Positions 46,951 to 61,600 of a stretch of DNA of 64,000 nucleotides are shown piece after piece (the first letter of the stretch is position 1; every line of letters starts with the position of its first letter). This DNA comes from Rhabdornis inornatus (lineage: Eukaryota; Chordata; Aves; Passeriformes; Rhabdornithidae). Below the pieces are notes generated by a model. That model did not search any database. It was given only the letters and a program-made list of their open reading frames with translations, and had not been told where the DNA came from. Location: the NCBI GenBank assembly GCA_013397075.1, contig VWZS01009947.1, positions 682,001 to 746,000 of the forward strand, in the 5' to 3' direction. The position numbers and the translations under genes are program-made.

Positions 46951-46956
46951 TTTAAT
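46951..46956 (-). terminator. DAAM2: ATTAAA poly(A) signal, candidate distal DAAM2 3' end
   Basis: Plus-strand TTTAAT gives ATTAAA on the minus strand, followed downstream by a GT-containing stretch (CACTGTGTCTCTGTAC). It would make a 5.5-kb 3' UTR. Nearer AATAAA signals on the minus strand at 51159-51164 and 50958-50963 are alternatives. Confidence 0.35.
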
Positions 46957-49900
46957 TTTTTTTGCTTTTGTTTTTTAGTATTACAGTATATTCTTATAAA
47001 AAGATACAGATAAAAAGGACACTACAGGATTTGTACATTTAATTCACTTATAGTCTTAAACTGACTAAGAAATGAGGATAGGCCAAGGCATTACAGCAGC
47101 ACACAACCTCCCACTTCAGTAAGCAGCACTGTACTTTCTAGCTTGGCAGGCAGGGCCACCTCCCAAAGTGACCTGTGAGTTTCAAGCTGAGCAGGCTTGC
47201 CGGGGAGCAGAACAGCTGCAGGTGGGGATGACTTGGAAGGGAGGCGCTGAGCACAGAGTGGCTCAACTGAACACTCCCTCACAATTCTAAAAACTGCAAA
47301 GAGCTTTAAAGAGCCTGTTTGAAGGTGAGCAGGAAGGGAGCAAATGGCTTGGCAGAGAGGCTTTTCTAGATCACTTGGCTCAGAGCTCCTAGTGGGGAAG
47401 GCTGAAAGGACCAAGCCCTACATGAGCCGTGGTAGAAACTAGGGTGGCCAATGGAGACTACCTCTTTGGATGGCAGGAAATCTCCTGTGTCAAGTAAAGA
47501 AGCCAAGGAGCCATGGCCAAACACCTTGTGTGTGTTATCCATGGGTAACAAATCAACCAGTAGAAAGACTTTGCTGACCTGGGGTAACCTGGGGAGGTGG
47601 GCTGGAGGAGGAAAGAGGTAAAGCAAATGAAATCTTTCTTTGGCCATGAAGATAGGGAGGAATATTAGCTCAGAGGAAGGAGAACTGTCCAGTTGGTCTC
47701 ACTAGTGTGTTAAATCTGGTGAGAAGTTACAGGGCATGAACCACTTTTGGCCACCTAGCCAAGCTTCTCTGCAATTATGGACTGAATTTGTGTGGAAGTG
47801 TGAAGTTTGAGCGAGCAACTGTGCACCTTAACTCTTCTCAATATTCTCACTGTGACATGTGATAAAAAACAAACATCTTTTGTAGAAAGTGTTTTAAAAT
47901 AACCAGCCGCCATCAATTCACCACAGGCTTTAAAATAAGTGCTTTCCCAGAACCAAGATCACCAGGGGCAAAGTAATTACGACAAAAACCAAAAGGTTTT
48001 TTTTCTTACCTTCCTTCCCACACCTCATCTCACTGCTCACCTGCATCCCCTGGCCTGGCTCAGCTGGCACAGCAGCCAAGCCAGCTCTCCAGCTGGTGTA
48101 ATGCCCTGGCACAGTCTCAATAGTCTTTGCTGTAATGCAGTGTATACATACAAACATAGCAAACTAAAATAAGGCAAAATAAATAGAGGTGTCAGATTTA
48201 CAGGTTCCCCTTAGAGATTCCTAAAACCTTTTTTTTTTTTAAAAATCATTTTACCCCCAAACAAACAGACAAACAAAACCCAAAACAACCAACCTAGAAA
48301 CAAAACTGCATATATCATGTACATCATCTACTGTACAACAGATCTCCTTTCCCCTCATGGAAACTCCTGACACAAGCTTCTCCCATGCAACCCAGCTCAA
48401 AGTGTGATCTTTCCTAAAGAAAAGGAAAGATTTAGCTGGTGGGGCCGATCATTATGGAAACACCTGCCCCACGGTCTCCCACCAGGATCCTTTGCAATTC
48501 CTTTCCCTTCCTCAGACATTGTGAACACATTACAGAAATGCTTCTGAAAGACATCCAGGTTGTTTCCCCAGTGAGGAAGTCTCTCAGCCCTGAACACTAG
48601 TCCTAATTCTGCTCTCATAGGGAACTGGTGCCTGGACAATGGCTGTGCTACAGAGCATGGAAAGGTCTTGCTCCTTGAAGTCACTTTACCTTGTAGCATT
48701 TCTAGAGACATGATAGACTGAGAAGAGTGACTCAGTTCAAAGCAAGTGGAAGGGGGAGGCAGTTTTCTTCAGTCTTTTCTGGGATCATCCTAACGCAACC
48801 TATGCAGCAACAGTGCAGAGACAGAGGTGAGTGAGCACTAGACCTCTAGGGACAGATTCTGGAGAGCTAGAAAGTACCTCTTCTAGGTGTGAGGAACTTC
48901 ATCTTAAAGTCAGCAGTTACTGTATTTCTGCAGGAAGCAGAACAAGCCCTCAATTATGCCTTTCTTTCTCACATCTCTCTTCTTCTCCACTTATTTCCAC
49001 TCACATCAGAATGACTTCTCTTAAAATGCTGGTTCTAGGCACAAGTGCAAGGACAGCAGCAGACCCTAGCTCTTCTCCAGTGCGATGTTAGACCTCAGAC
49101 TGCTTCCTAAATCTACTCAGGAATAAGATTTTCCTTTCTCCTTCAGCAGCTGGCAACTCAACCACAACTGCTGAAGAAGAGAGTATTACATGCACTGACA
49201 ATGCCCAACAGATGAGAAACATGGACAAACTTGGCTTCAGCAAGAATTTGATGCCAGGCCCTACAGCAGAGCCAATTTTTCTTTATCTTCTGTGTGGGTA
49301 ACCTAATCTCATACAGTAGATAATTGAATGGGCCTCTCTACTTGTCACCACTTGTATGAAAAAACTGCTTGCCTCAGCGTGAAACTGAGCTTTTCCAAAA
49401 CCTTCTTTATGAACTTTCACCATAAAGTCAAGAGCCTGGAGGACTGTCCAGCACACTGAATGAAGCTTTTGGCCACCATCGCTGATTCAAAACTGGAGGA
49501 GCCTGGGGTGCTGGAGTGCTGAGAAACTCGAGCTCTGTTGAATCAGGGCATGACTCCGAGCTTTCTGTCCATCCCCTTAAGGATCCCATAGCTGATTTAC
49601 AGGAGTTGCACAATCTCTCATTATTAATGTATGAGTCAAGGAGGTGGCAAAATGACAGCAGCTTTCTTTGGCTCCTGCTGTGGCTGGAATGTTGTCACGT
49701 ACCATCATACAGGACCTCTTTAAATCAAGACTGAACTGTGTATACAAAGGGACAGAGGATTTATCAGTCTCTCTGCTTTTGCTATATTTGTGGCCTGGCA
49801 AAGTGACTTCAGTTTCAGAAAGCACAGCACAAACCTGGTTTGACAAATACCAGAGCAGGGGAAATGCTGTATTTATATTCAAAGGTTTTGCCCTGAGGTG

Positions 49901-52447
49901 TTTCTTCTCTGGCAGCTGCCACACTGACAGTCTGCCTTATCAAACAAGTACCTGGGGAGCAAGCAAGCAAGCAGCTGTACTTGCACATCACCTTGCACCA
50001 GGACTGACCTTGGCACTACACGTGAAGTTCTGGGTGAGTTCTAAACCCAGGAAGAACAAAGAGGGAGGGAAAAACCCTACAATGTTCTAATCCCTAAAAG
50101 CATAATCTTTGGAATTCAGGGATTATTCAAATCTAAACTCAATTGTATACCAATTTGGCACATATTACCACCTCTCATATGGCTTACATTGCATAGGTTA
50201 CATGGCATGCTTTAAAACAAGAAAAACAAAAGGGCTGGGATATATAGCAAGTCTAATTCAGGGAGCAGCAAGGAGCTTGTTAATATAATTTACAAGACAC
50301 ATTTCTAAAAATCCATTTGTAATTTAAAATAAAAATGCTTTAAAAAGTGAGATTTTTTCTTAAACTTTCAAAAACCTTTATGAAATAGTCTTTCTTCTAC
50401 AAGGTGCTTGTGTCCACTGCAATAGGCATTGCTGTTAATAGCTAATCCCAGAAGGGGAGTGGGATAATAAGGGAGGAGAATGCACCCAGCTCTTGTAAGA
50501 TACCAGCTCTTTACGATGAGTATTATACAGAGGCGCGGCAGTCTGGAATGTCCTAAATAGGGAAATCCTGGGGTGGGAGACTCAAAATTCAGTAAACAAT
50601 GAAATATCAGAGTTTAACAATTCTGACTTTTTTGCTTCTCTTCTCTCAAGTCTCTTTTTTTTTTTTCCTTTTCATAGTTTACGTAATTATTTAACTCTCA
50701 AAGTGTTCAGAAAACCACCACAGTTTGCTTCTCCAATATTGTAGTGTGTAATACTGATCAGGCAGCGTGCATTGCAGAGGTTCTGTTCTGCAGACTCAGT
50801 GCAGAGCCTGAGGTTAAGTGACATTCAGAGAAAAATCAAACCAAATGATTAAACTTCCCTGGGATTCCTTGACATTTTGTGCTGTTGTAGATGTTGAGTC
50901 TCTCCTCAAATGTTCTCTCTTTTCTTCCTGTCTAGGAGGAAGAATCCATCATCTTTCTTTATTTTCCTCTTTTCCTTCTCCAGGGAAGATAATAAAAAAA
51001 GAAGACAAGTTTGAAAAAAAAAAGGATAAAAAAAAAAGCCATGACAGCCCACGCAATCCAATCCCTTTCCTTGAACCATGAAGACACACAGAATTCAAGC
51101 CTCTTCTTGGGTTCTTTGATTTTCTGCTTATATTTAATTCATGTAACTGAACTACAAATTTATTTGTTTCTTCGAATTAACCTAACTCAAAGCCTTCTTG
51201 ACTTACACAATTCTGTGTTCTCCTCAAAAAACTCTCAGTTTTAAGTATGGGGCTCTCCTTTGGTTCATCCCGAGTGGTTTCTTCAAAACGAAAAAGTCAG
51301 CGTGCTCCAAGGCCCTCCTTTGATACTATCCACATCTTACTGAGTGACGTGGTTCCCCGTGGCAGGAGTGAGGTGTGTGCAGTGGAAGTCAGGCTGTTAG
51401 ACAGAAAGACCAGTTCATGCCAAGAGCAATCACAGGTAGCATCAAGTGGAAAAGAAATCTCACTTCTGGCAGGCAGTGAACCTGTTCGCTGTTTGCTACT
51501 GGAGACCTGAGGATGATATTAGGGAGCTCCCAATTTCCAATCTTGCCAAACAGATAAGAAATTTTCCACTGATTCTCTGCCAGCCTCCAGCAATGGCAAT
51601 AGGCTCTACAGTCATCTACTTGTAATCCCAACCTGGCAGTGGCTTAGTTCTCTAAAGCAAAGCCAGAGTTGCTTTCCAAGAAGATGCATTTCATAGCTTT
51701 GAGACTCAACCACCAAGAAATTCCAGAAAACTCCTTCTAGCAAAGCAGAATTCAAAAGACTTTTGCAAATTACTGTATGTTGATCCTGATTCTTGAATTT
51801 CATTTTGTTACAGAAAGTGAAGACTTCTTTCTAAGCTTCGCTTGCTTTGGACAGTGTAGGCCACACAAAAATACTACACAGGACATGTGCTTAAATGCAT
51901 TTTTTAGGTGCTAATCAATGGCTTAGAAAATCCAATCCTAGAAGGGAATTGGAAACTTGAGAAACACATCCCAACAAACCCTTGAAGGCCAGTCTAAATC
52001 CTGAAGAAGTGATAATTGTTCACAGCGTTGGTCTGAAATTAGTCTTCCTTGTTATCAGCAAGATGGAGATCATGACTAGTTTTCACTTTGGCACACAGAA
52101 AGTTATCTTGCTCCAGCTGTGAGGCCGTCTGCAAGGCCCAAGTACTTTCTGTCATCACCATGAGGCCTTTGATGACACAATAAACTCCCAGGAGCAAACC
52201 TGTCAGCTTGCATGGCCCAGTCACAGGCCCTGCTGGATCCACAGAGGCACTTTTATAATGGTTCAAATTAGGAGCACGGAAGAGGGATGAGAGGAATGCT
52301 GATCATGGAAAGGTAATGTCTCTAGCTACAGACCAAAGAAAGACTTTGGGGCAGCTGTCAGCCAGGTGCCATCACACACATTCATCTTCCTTGTTTTGCA
52401 CTTTTTCATCACCTTCTTTTGGTTGATTATTTTTCTTCCTCTTGTAA
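46957..52447 (-). other. DAAM2: Candidate DAAM2 3' UTR
   Basis: The minus-strand segment below the DAAM2 stop codon, ending at one of several possible poly(A) signals (51159, 50958 or 46951). It has no recognisable second gene and no mobile element that I could identify. The extent is inferred from motifs alone; only the part nearest 52447 is reasonably secure as UTR. Confidence 0.4.
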
Positions 52448-52663
52448 TTAATAATTTAGCTTTGTCACCACCCGCTCACGGCTTGTCTCTAAGCCTTGGT
52501 TCCCCGAACGCTTGCGGTTACGCTTGAGCTTGGACAAGTCTTTGTCAAAGACTTCACCCGACCTTAATGCTGACACCAGGTCATCAAACTCCCCACTCTC
52601 TTCAGAGATGCTTCCAGCTTTTGCTTTCTTTTGTCGCCTCTCTTTTTCCCTCTGCTCTTTTAG
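52448..52663 (-). CDS. DAAM2: DAAM2 last coding exon with DAD
   Basis: Acceptor TTCTTCTCCACAG precedes 52663 on the minus strand. The exon encodes 71 residues, starting LKEQREKERRQKKAKAG, then the DAD core EFDDLVSALRSGEVFDKDL, the basic KLKRNRKRSG, and the end RVVTKLNY with TAA at 52450-52448. The DAD core binds the DID and the basic patch strengthens the contact in formins. No residue of the core seems lost. Confidence 0.96.
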   Translation of the reverse strand, partial: LKEQREKERRQKKAKAGSISEESGEFDDLVSALRSGEVFDKDLSKLKRNRKRSGNQGLETSRERVVTKLNY

Positions 52664-55600
52664 CTGTGGAGAAGAACACAGAGTTTTAGGATTAGCTAAC
52701 CAAGATGCCAGATCACTTAGGTACACTGCCAAGAAGCAGCTAAAATGCATCAGCACAGATTAGGGGAAAAAAAGAGTAGGAGCTTATCCACAAGGCCATC
52801 ACCTGTGCCAAGAGCAACAAGAGGCCATGCTGGGCTTCTCTTCTACACAGGGGAGAAGAAAGCAGGAGAAATGAGGGATGAGTAGCAGTGCACGTCTGCC
52901 TCACAAAGCACAATCAGCCCGCAGCAGGAGGACACACGGGATTTGTCCATGCTGCTGCTGTTTTGCACTAATTTTACAGCAGGATAGTGCCAGCTCAGCT
53001 CTCTCCTTCCACTGCTCAGCTCCAGAATCAGCAGAACTGTCAAGGGATGCTGGTGGCTAGCAGGAAGCAGTCGCTCACCCCGCAAATGCTAGCCCCACAC
53101 TGCAGGAAGACTCTTTCCATAAGGCCTCCCTCAAGGTGTAATAGACCTATGAAACCATCCCACAGTGCTTTAACAGTGAACCCTGAGCTTCCCAGGCTGG
53201 CTGAGAGGAAACTTGAGCCTATGTCCTGGCATTTTATCCTTGTGTCTAGCAGTAAGGCTGCTGGCATCCTGATGTTTTACCTCTCTCCTCTTCTGAACGG
53301 CAAAACCCACTGCTTTTGGCTCAGCAAACACTAATATCAGCAACTCCCCGTGGCACGGCGTGGGGCCATGGCAGCACCGGGGAGGAAGGGGGAAAGGAAC
53401 TGCGAGCTCTCATGCAGCACACAGGCTGAGCTTAGAGGGCCAGGCTGGTTCACACCAACTCCTGGGGACACACATGTCTGTCCCCCAGCAGCAAAACCCA
53501 CAGAAAGCTCTCCTGCCACGTCAAGGCCAGACACAGCCCCAGGAATCAAGGCATTAAGGCTGGCCAGAGAGAAATACTGCTGGTGTGGGCTGCAGCAGGT
53601 GCCAGGGCATCTGCTGTGTCCCTGTGCATTGTCAGATGACAGGCACGCAGCAGATGATGATGGAGTCTGACTGGAAGCTGAGCAGCTTGGCAGGACTGAG
53701 GGAAATCTGGCTTCTTTGCTTGCAGCCCAAAAGCAGGATAGTCTGGCATGGGCTGGTGGCAACCCCATCCTGCAAAGTGCCAGGGCAAAAATGCCTGGGC
53801 TAGATTTGGTATCTGAATCCAAAAGAGGGTAATTTGAGAGTCAAACTGTACATCCTTGAAAGCTGACAAGACAGACAGCAGGGAAAATGTCATAATGTGA
53901 AAACAGAATGATGCCAAAGAGAGGTGTCAGGGAGAAGAACATAAAACAGTGACAGGATGTGAGCACTGGAATTTTTCTCAAGACATGAAAAGGTGAGGGA
54001 AGGAAACATCTTCCTGTGCCCAGATCCTCACCATGGCCTCCATGCGTGCCCTGCGCTCCTCCTCTTCCTTTTTCTTCCTCATATTCTCCAGATCTTGCTT
54101 GGCCTCTGAAAATGACTGTAAGAAAGTGTCGAAGATGCCAAAAAATTCATCTGGCTGCATCTTGCCCTCTGTCTCTCCAAAATGCTTCAGTGCCTTGGCA
54201 TACTGTCAAGGGGGCAGAAAACACAAGAGCCATAATTAGGTAGGCAGTTTGGTGAAGACACCAAGGATAGCTTATGAGTAACCACACCATGTAATTCAAT
54301 ACCCTCTGAGCATTCATGTGGCAAGAGTAGAAACTACCCCCAGCAACAGAAGTGCTTCTCCTAAAGGCAGGTGCCTCTATCCCTGAAGAGTCTGCTCTCC
54401 TGGATATCCTTTGGGCAACACGCAGCAACAGTGCTGGGAAGCACTAACTGTCCACTGATACAAAAAATCATGTTTAGTTCCTGAGGGCAATAGAGTCATT
54501 TCAGAGGATGACACTGTGGCCACATCTCGGCTGCAGCTGCAGGACAGCCAGGGCTTAGAAGACAGTGAGCTAGCTGGGGAAACAAGTAGTTTTAGTCCAT
54601 ACTTTCCCCTTCCATCCCTTCAGATCCACTTTTAAAATGCCTAGAGGTAAAAGTTTTTTGCAATAAAGCTACAGTCTGTCCTCTCAGAAACCTTCTGCCA
54701 TGTCATCCATCTCTCTGGAGTCCTCTGAGTCAGGGTGTTGCCTGGGAGAGAGGAGACTGTAGACAGACAAGGAATGAGAGAGGGGCAAGGAAAGCAGCCA
54801 GGGCTCCCGGGCAGACTTAAAAGAGAGTGAATACATCACAAGTGGTTTTTATTTTAAAAGGCAAATGTTGAGGCTGCAGGACACATATGGAAGCAGCCAA
54901 CTGGCAGGACTTCAGTCACAGGGCAGTCCTGATGGGGATATGGTAAATTCACAGCAACCCCTGGCTCTTGGACATCAGTCCTGCAGTAGTTGTGCTCTCT
55001 CCTTTGCACTCTCACACTCCCAAGCATGTCTCATTGCTCACCAAAATGCACTCAAATAGATGCAAGCACATATAGTCTGTCAACAGCACGTACACATACA
55101 GTAAGTGCTGTGTAAGGACACACATCCATTGCCCAGCCACCCTCCCTCTCACTCCTCTGTGCTACAGCAAGCAGCCCCAGGAACACACTCCTGACAGTAC
55201 CTGTGCACTGGTGCACAGCTTCCCTAGCATTCCCTGCTTGCACTTGAGCACACAACCACAGCACAGCATCCTTACAAACGTCAACATTTACCAAACCAGG
55301 CTATGGACTGTCTTCAAGCTCTCTCATAAATGTATTCAGCTCATACTAATACAGCCCAGTTTTCCTTTTCTTATGCAAGTGCTCTTGCAGAATGGAAAAG
55401 ACAGTAAGAACAGTTCAGGCTCTGATCCCAGCACAAAATTAGTTTGGAAGCAGGTCTTATAAACCCCTCTGGCCCTGTACCAGGTAAAGCATAAACAATG
55501 TCTCCCAGTCAACTGCAGGGGGAAGAAATCTCCAAGGAAAGCAATTTACTTATGGCACAGCCTGAGAGATTCAGCATCTCCCCTTCTCTGCTATCCCTGC

Positions 55601-58600
55601 CAGGGCCACAAAGCATTTTGAAGAAATAGATCCTTTTTTCTTTCTTTAAAAAGGCTGTGTTCTCAGCCAGAAACAAACAAAGAAACCCAAAGAATCTTGG
55701 AAAAAAAGTGTTGGAAGAAATGCAAGTTGCTTTGAGCTACCAAACATGGCAGGAGTTGAAGGAAACACTACATAGAATCAGCAACAGATTACTTCTCTGT
55801 TTAACTCCTTTTCTTTGAAGCCTCTGAACACACACACACGAGTATGCACACCTACACCCTCTCCCCACCGCCCTCTGTAATTTTATCTGTATATAATATA
55901 CACATAGGCTCTTTGAATATTAGGGAAGTGCAGCAGTCTACAGTAACCCACACTGAACCAGCACCAGCTCTTTGGCAGAGAGAATACAGGCTGTAAATAC
56001 CACAGAGGGTGATAAAGCATCTCGATATGCTCTATTTTCTTGTCTTGCTTGCTTCAGTATGACAATCAGCCAGGGAGACAGGGAAGTGCCAAAGACTTCA
56101 GCACAGGCATTGCCACCACTGCTTGAACACACAGAGCACCTGAAGCTCATTGCTCCTAGGGGATGTGCTACCTGAAATCTCTTTCCACTTAATTTTTCAT
56201 TAACTCCTGTGAAAATTGAAAGTAAAGCATAAATTAAGAGGAGTGACTAGAGCTGCCAGCTAGAAGGAAGGCTTGTCCAAATGCTGCAAAGCCTGTAGTG
56301 AGGGGCAGCCCACAGGAGATGGCTGTTGCACCTTGCAATGCACTGTCTCCATCCTGTGCTCCTCCTGTGCTCAGCAAAGGCGAGTGAGGGAGCACACAGA
56401 AATGAGATGGGTGAGCCCATGAATGTCCACAGGGGTTTCCTAATCACTTAAGGAAGCTGGAGGTTGAAAACGCAGGGGTTCCTTACCTGGGGCTCTTGGA
56501 TCCTACATACATGGCAGTCTCCTTTAGAGGGTGGTGTTGTCTGCAAATGTTCTGCATGAGGCCAGTCACCCAACTACTAGCCCCAGCTAGTTTGTGTCAC
56601 ACTGCCAAGAGAGGCTTTTGCCACTGCCTCCCCACTGCCACTCCAAGGAGGAACAGTGTTGCTGTGCTGGAAAGACTCAGCAGCCTGGGAGCCTTCCAGA
56701 CACACTCATGAGTCTAAGGTGTTGTGGTCTCCAAGCAGCAGCAAGGAGGCTGAGAACAGCCTGTCTTTGGTGCCCTGGAACACAGGCCTTAGGAGGTCAC
56801 AATCGCTTACTGTAAAGCAGCAAAAGATGAAAAGCAAAAAATCTGTGAGCTGGATGACCTAAAATAACTACAAAAGGAAAAATCTGGAGTTCACTGAAAT
56901 AAACATTATCCCTCTTTTTCTACCCTCTCTGGAAAAAAAGCTGACTGAGCAGAGGAAGGCAAGTCAGGAGATCCAGCTTCTGCTGCCAGCTCTGCCCATG
57001 ATGTGGCTTGGGAGCTCATGCTTCTTTCTGAGCCTTGTGTTCTCCATTCGTTACAGAACAGAAAGTGCTGCCCCACTTATCTAATACAGCAAATGGCAAA
57101 AAACCCCAGTTGTTCACATTTGTAGGGCACTGCACCAATGTAATGCACTATTGTAAAGAGAGACATGCTGTCTTTTCACTGTTTAAACTACATCAGACCG
57201 CTCTGGTTTTATTACTTCTTCTGCCTCTGTGCAATTCTGGTTCTGCAACCACATGTGCTTTTCCAAAGCACTGGTGCTGGGATGAGGGGCAGTGAGCTGC
57301 TGCAGAGAGCCTCCACAGTGCTGTTACAAAGCCCAGGCTTCTACTTGCCCACAGTGGCCAAAATCACACTGCCTGCCTCATTCAGGGAGTTAAGAGGCAG
57401 CGTGGCACAGAACAAGGTGCTCCTGGATCCTCTCTTCTGCTCTCTGTCATGGGATCTGTGTCACCACGAAAAGATCACTTGACTGTTCCATGGGCAGATT
57501 CCCTGCCAAGCAACACCAGCTCTTGTGCACAGTTGTGAAATCTGTAGCTAAATCCTCATGCACGAAAAATGCTTCCCAGAATTTTGTGATGTGCTCTAAT
57601 ATTGTGGAACAAGGGCTGAAACTTGCTTATTCCTGAAGTCATCTGGGGACAGATGACATGGGCAAAAGCAAAATGGAAAAATCTGTTTCAGCAGGTTTTA
57701 CACTGTAACACAGAATGGTATATCTTTTTTCATTAAAAAATTCATTTCTGCACCATAAGGGCCCCCAAGCTCCATGATACAACAGGTCCACGAGCTCAGT
57801 GCCAGTTCTGCTTCCTCTGCCAAACTTTCCACTGAATTTATCCTCTTGCCAAAGCAAATCGTTTAGACAGTTGTTTATTTTAAAAAGCCATTTTAGCAAG
57901 GAGAGGGAAAGCGGGACAGCAGCACACACAAACTCTGCTGTGCTTGCCAAGGAAATGTTAAACAGTGGCAGAAGACCTCTGGAAACGGCAGGAATAGGGC
58001 TCTATGAGGAGAAGGAAAAACAGCCATGATAAAAATTTCCTGCTGTCTGTGCTCTCTGCTGTTGTGGGAGGAGCCAATACACAACTGAATTATACCATGT
58101 GGCCATGGAACATGAACTGTACTCCCCACACAAGTACTCTTGAGTGTGCTCTTATGAAGATACCAGTTCAGTACTGAGGCAGGTCAAATAAATGCCTTTT
58201 CTCTTTATGGGACAAATTCAGATCAGTTAACAGAAAGAGGCCTGCCAATTTCAGGCAGGGCTGGGCCCAGCTCTTCTTGTGCCCAAATGCTCTTAAAGGA
58301 TTCTCCCAGGAGTTTAACAGTTACACCGAGTTACAGGTGCTTTAAACATTTCTTATATGTAAGATGCCAACCTGCACTGCAGCATCTGAAGTTCTAAGTT
58401 ACTGTACAACAGCTATGTGATTTATTTACCAAATGGCTGGTGTCTTTTGTAGGATACCTCATCCTGACTTTCTCAGTCTCTGTCCTGATACATTCCTTAT
58501 TCATTTCTCCCAGTGGCTGACAGAAAACACCAGTCCCCAAAATGCACAACTGAAGTGTATAGTCTATAACTGGCACTTGGACTATAGCATTTCTTTGTGC

Positions 58601-61600
58601 TTCATAGCATTCTGCCATTAATGGCTATTTTCTTAAATGGTTTTCACTGCCTTTCTGTTCTTCAAAACAGTTACTGTAGGTGCTAAGCTTATTAAATGTA
58701 TGTGCAGATTCTGAACTCCTTTCTCCATCATGATAAATACCTTACTTGAGAGGAACTGTCATCAGAAAGACTGGGAATGGACACTTTTCCTACCCACCTT
58801 GCCCAGGCAGTAGTCTCCACAGTGTCTCTATAGAGAGGCTTAAGTTTGACATTTAGCACAGGAAGGGCAATATCTGACCAAGCTGACTTTGTACTCCTAA
58901 CAAGATCCAAAGTGTCTTAAAAACAGGTTTGTTATAAACCAAGCACAAAGCAGAATAGTTCTGAGGAAGTCTAGTGATCTAAGTTCATACCTGTCAATAT
59001 TTAAGTACATAGTAAAGATTCATATAGGACAAATGTCACCTTTCTCAAGTAGAAAAATAAAATTAGTACCATAGGAGGTTACTCTTCCTCTGCTTGGGCA
59101 TTTTCATTGCTTCCTCACAGGAAACAGAGAAAAACATTTCATGAATAAAACTCAACCTCTTCCTTCTTACGTTAAAAAAAAAAAAAAAATTCATCTGTTC
59201 AAACACATAAAAACTGGTGAAGGATTCCAGGGCAGAGTTTCACTTTCTCCTGCCCCCACCTTTCACTTTATAGGAAATGGCAGAAAACATTATCCCTTGA
59301 TCTAATCTATATACTCCCTTATAAAGTGGTATTGAAAGTGAGAAAAACACGAAAAGAACAAGAACCAGCTGTGCTAGAAAGCCTGTTTAGAGAGTTGGTC
59401 TAAGTTTTCAATCAGTTCTTAACCAAGTCATCTGTTTACTGCATGAAGATAAGTAAAGTTACAAGGCTTCCTCTGCAAATATGGATGCCTGCATCTGACA
59501 ACCTGGCCCTTTAAATTTAAAATATCACTTCCTCCCCATGGCCACTGACTTTGAATGGTTCTGTTTAAGCAAAAAGGCCAAAAAGGTACTGCATGGGATT
59601 GTGAAAAGCGTTGTCTACTGAGAAGGTCAGCACCATACCTTGGTAATGGATTGTTTCCATAACTAAAGAAATTACTTTTGCTAATATTGAAAAAGTTTTA
59701 AAAAATATAAAAACTTCCCCAGTTTGAAAAGATAAGTTATATTGTTTTAAATCCCAGCTGAGGAAACATGGCTCTGATTAACTCATGGTAATCAATTAGC
59801 CACATCTATATTTAGGATATCCAACTCCAGCTGTTAAAACTAGGGCTTCATTATTATTAATAAATCTGTAAGTCAGACCAGTTCTTCCTAGGCTCATTTG
59901 GATATCTTTCAAAGTCCTCCCTGCCCCACTACCTTTTTTGCTCAATTTGCTTTGCTTTGAGAAATCAAAAAAAGAAGAGGATAATCAGATGTCTTGGTCC
60001 TTCTCTTCCTTTAATTGGCTAGTTCCATTACGTTTCCATGGTAAGAAAAAAGCTTGTGATTCAACAAGCACAGAGAGCCCATTGAAGTTGGAAGATGTTA
60101 TAGGCTTTGCAAAGCACATCTGGTTTGTTGAAAATTTTCAGCTTTCTTTTTCCTTTTTTTTTTTCCCCCTTTTTTAAGAAATAAAAGAGGAAAAAGAGGA
60201 AGAAGAGAGGGCCAAAATAATACGAAGCAAACATGAGAAATAGCTCAACACTGGTAAGGACAGACAGTTCCCTCACTGGAGTCCAAAAGCAGCATTTTGC
60301 CAGTGGAAGAACCAAAGCCATAGGTTGAACAAAAGTTGGAATAGTGTGTGTTCAAACATAGCAAGGGTGTGTGAGGAGAAGGTAATGTTTCCTAAGCATG
60401 TTATAGTCATTAATATAAAACATCTCTTTATGTTGAGTGCTTTATGTTGGCTATGTCTAAAAAAGCGTGCAACAACTTCCAGACATACTGGTCTGTCTGC
60501 AGGGAGTTTCTCTGGTTATTTTTAAAGCAAAAGAATGGCATTTTTCCTGCAAGTGTCTGATCAAGGAAAGTTGCATTGCTGTGCTGGACATGTACCACTT
60601 GCTGGTTTTTAACCCCCAACTGAACTTATAAAGAATCTACATTGGGTTTTTGTCCTGGAGTGCCAAAAAGAAAAGAGCACCACCATCATTAACATCAAAC
60701 CAAAAGTGCAGTCTAAGCCATGGACATAGTGAATATCCTTCCAGAAATGTGTGCCTAGCTATAATGAAGTTGAAAAATTTATTCAGTCACAGAAAACCCC
60801 AAACCATAGAAAAACAATTTTTTCTTAGTAAATTTAGTGGGGTCACAGAATGTAAAATACTTTTTTGTGCTTAGAAAGCCAGTATGGTGTGAACATTATT
60901 ATACTGGAAGTAGTTTGAATTTTCTTGAGCAACATGACAACAATGAAAAATGGAAGTGTTCAGGGCCAGGCTGGAGGGGGCTCTGAGCATCCCAGTCTAG
61001 TGGGAGGTGTCCTGCCCATGGCTGGGGGGAGGAGGTTGGAACTAGATGATCTTTAAGGTCCCTTCCAATCCAAACCATTCTATCACACTGTGAAAAAATT
61101 AGCCATGTTATTCTCCCCAGAATTTTTTTACAGCCTTCGTGGTGTTAGACTGCCCAGCTTTGCCCTCTGAGTGCTACAATAGCTACTGACCCACTGGTGT
61201 TTGCCAGGGCAACCCTCGCTGACAGCCCGTGGCTCCTGCTTTTTCAGCTGAAAGGCACTATTACCAAGTTTATTTCCACAGTAAGGAAATGTTTTTGAAT
61301 CACAAAATAACACTGCTGCAGCGGAACTGGAAGAATGAGGAGTCTTACTGTCAAGATCTTCGGCCTATATTTTCAAAATCTAAGGCCTACTGATCCAACA
61401 GCATAGCTTTCATTAGTAATGCAATAGGTCCTTTAACACTAAAAGGACTGACACCAAAGTGGAAACAATTCAATCCAAAAGAAATAACACATTTGCTTCA
61501 TATAGCCAAGCACTTTTAACATGCCAGCCAACAAGGGCAGATTTGCCATTATATATCATTTACTTTAAAACTTGCTCTTCTCTAAACATTTTCATAAGCT

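Noticed and set aside
35785..46956. Hidden gene or novel system in the intergenic spacer
   Set aside because: I checked for known protein motifs, paired splice sites and RNA-like structures by eye. Only one weak exon-like segment stood out, and it is reported with low confidence.
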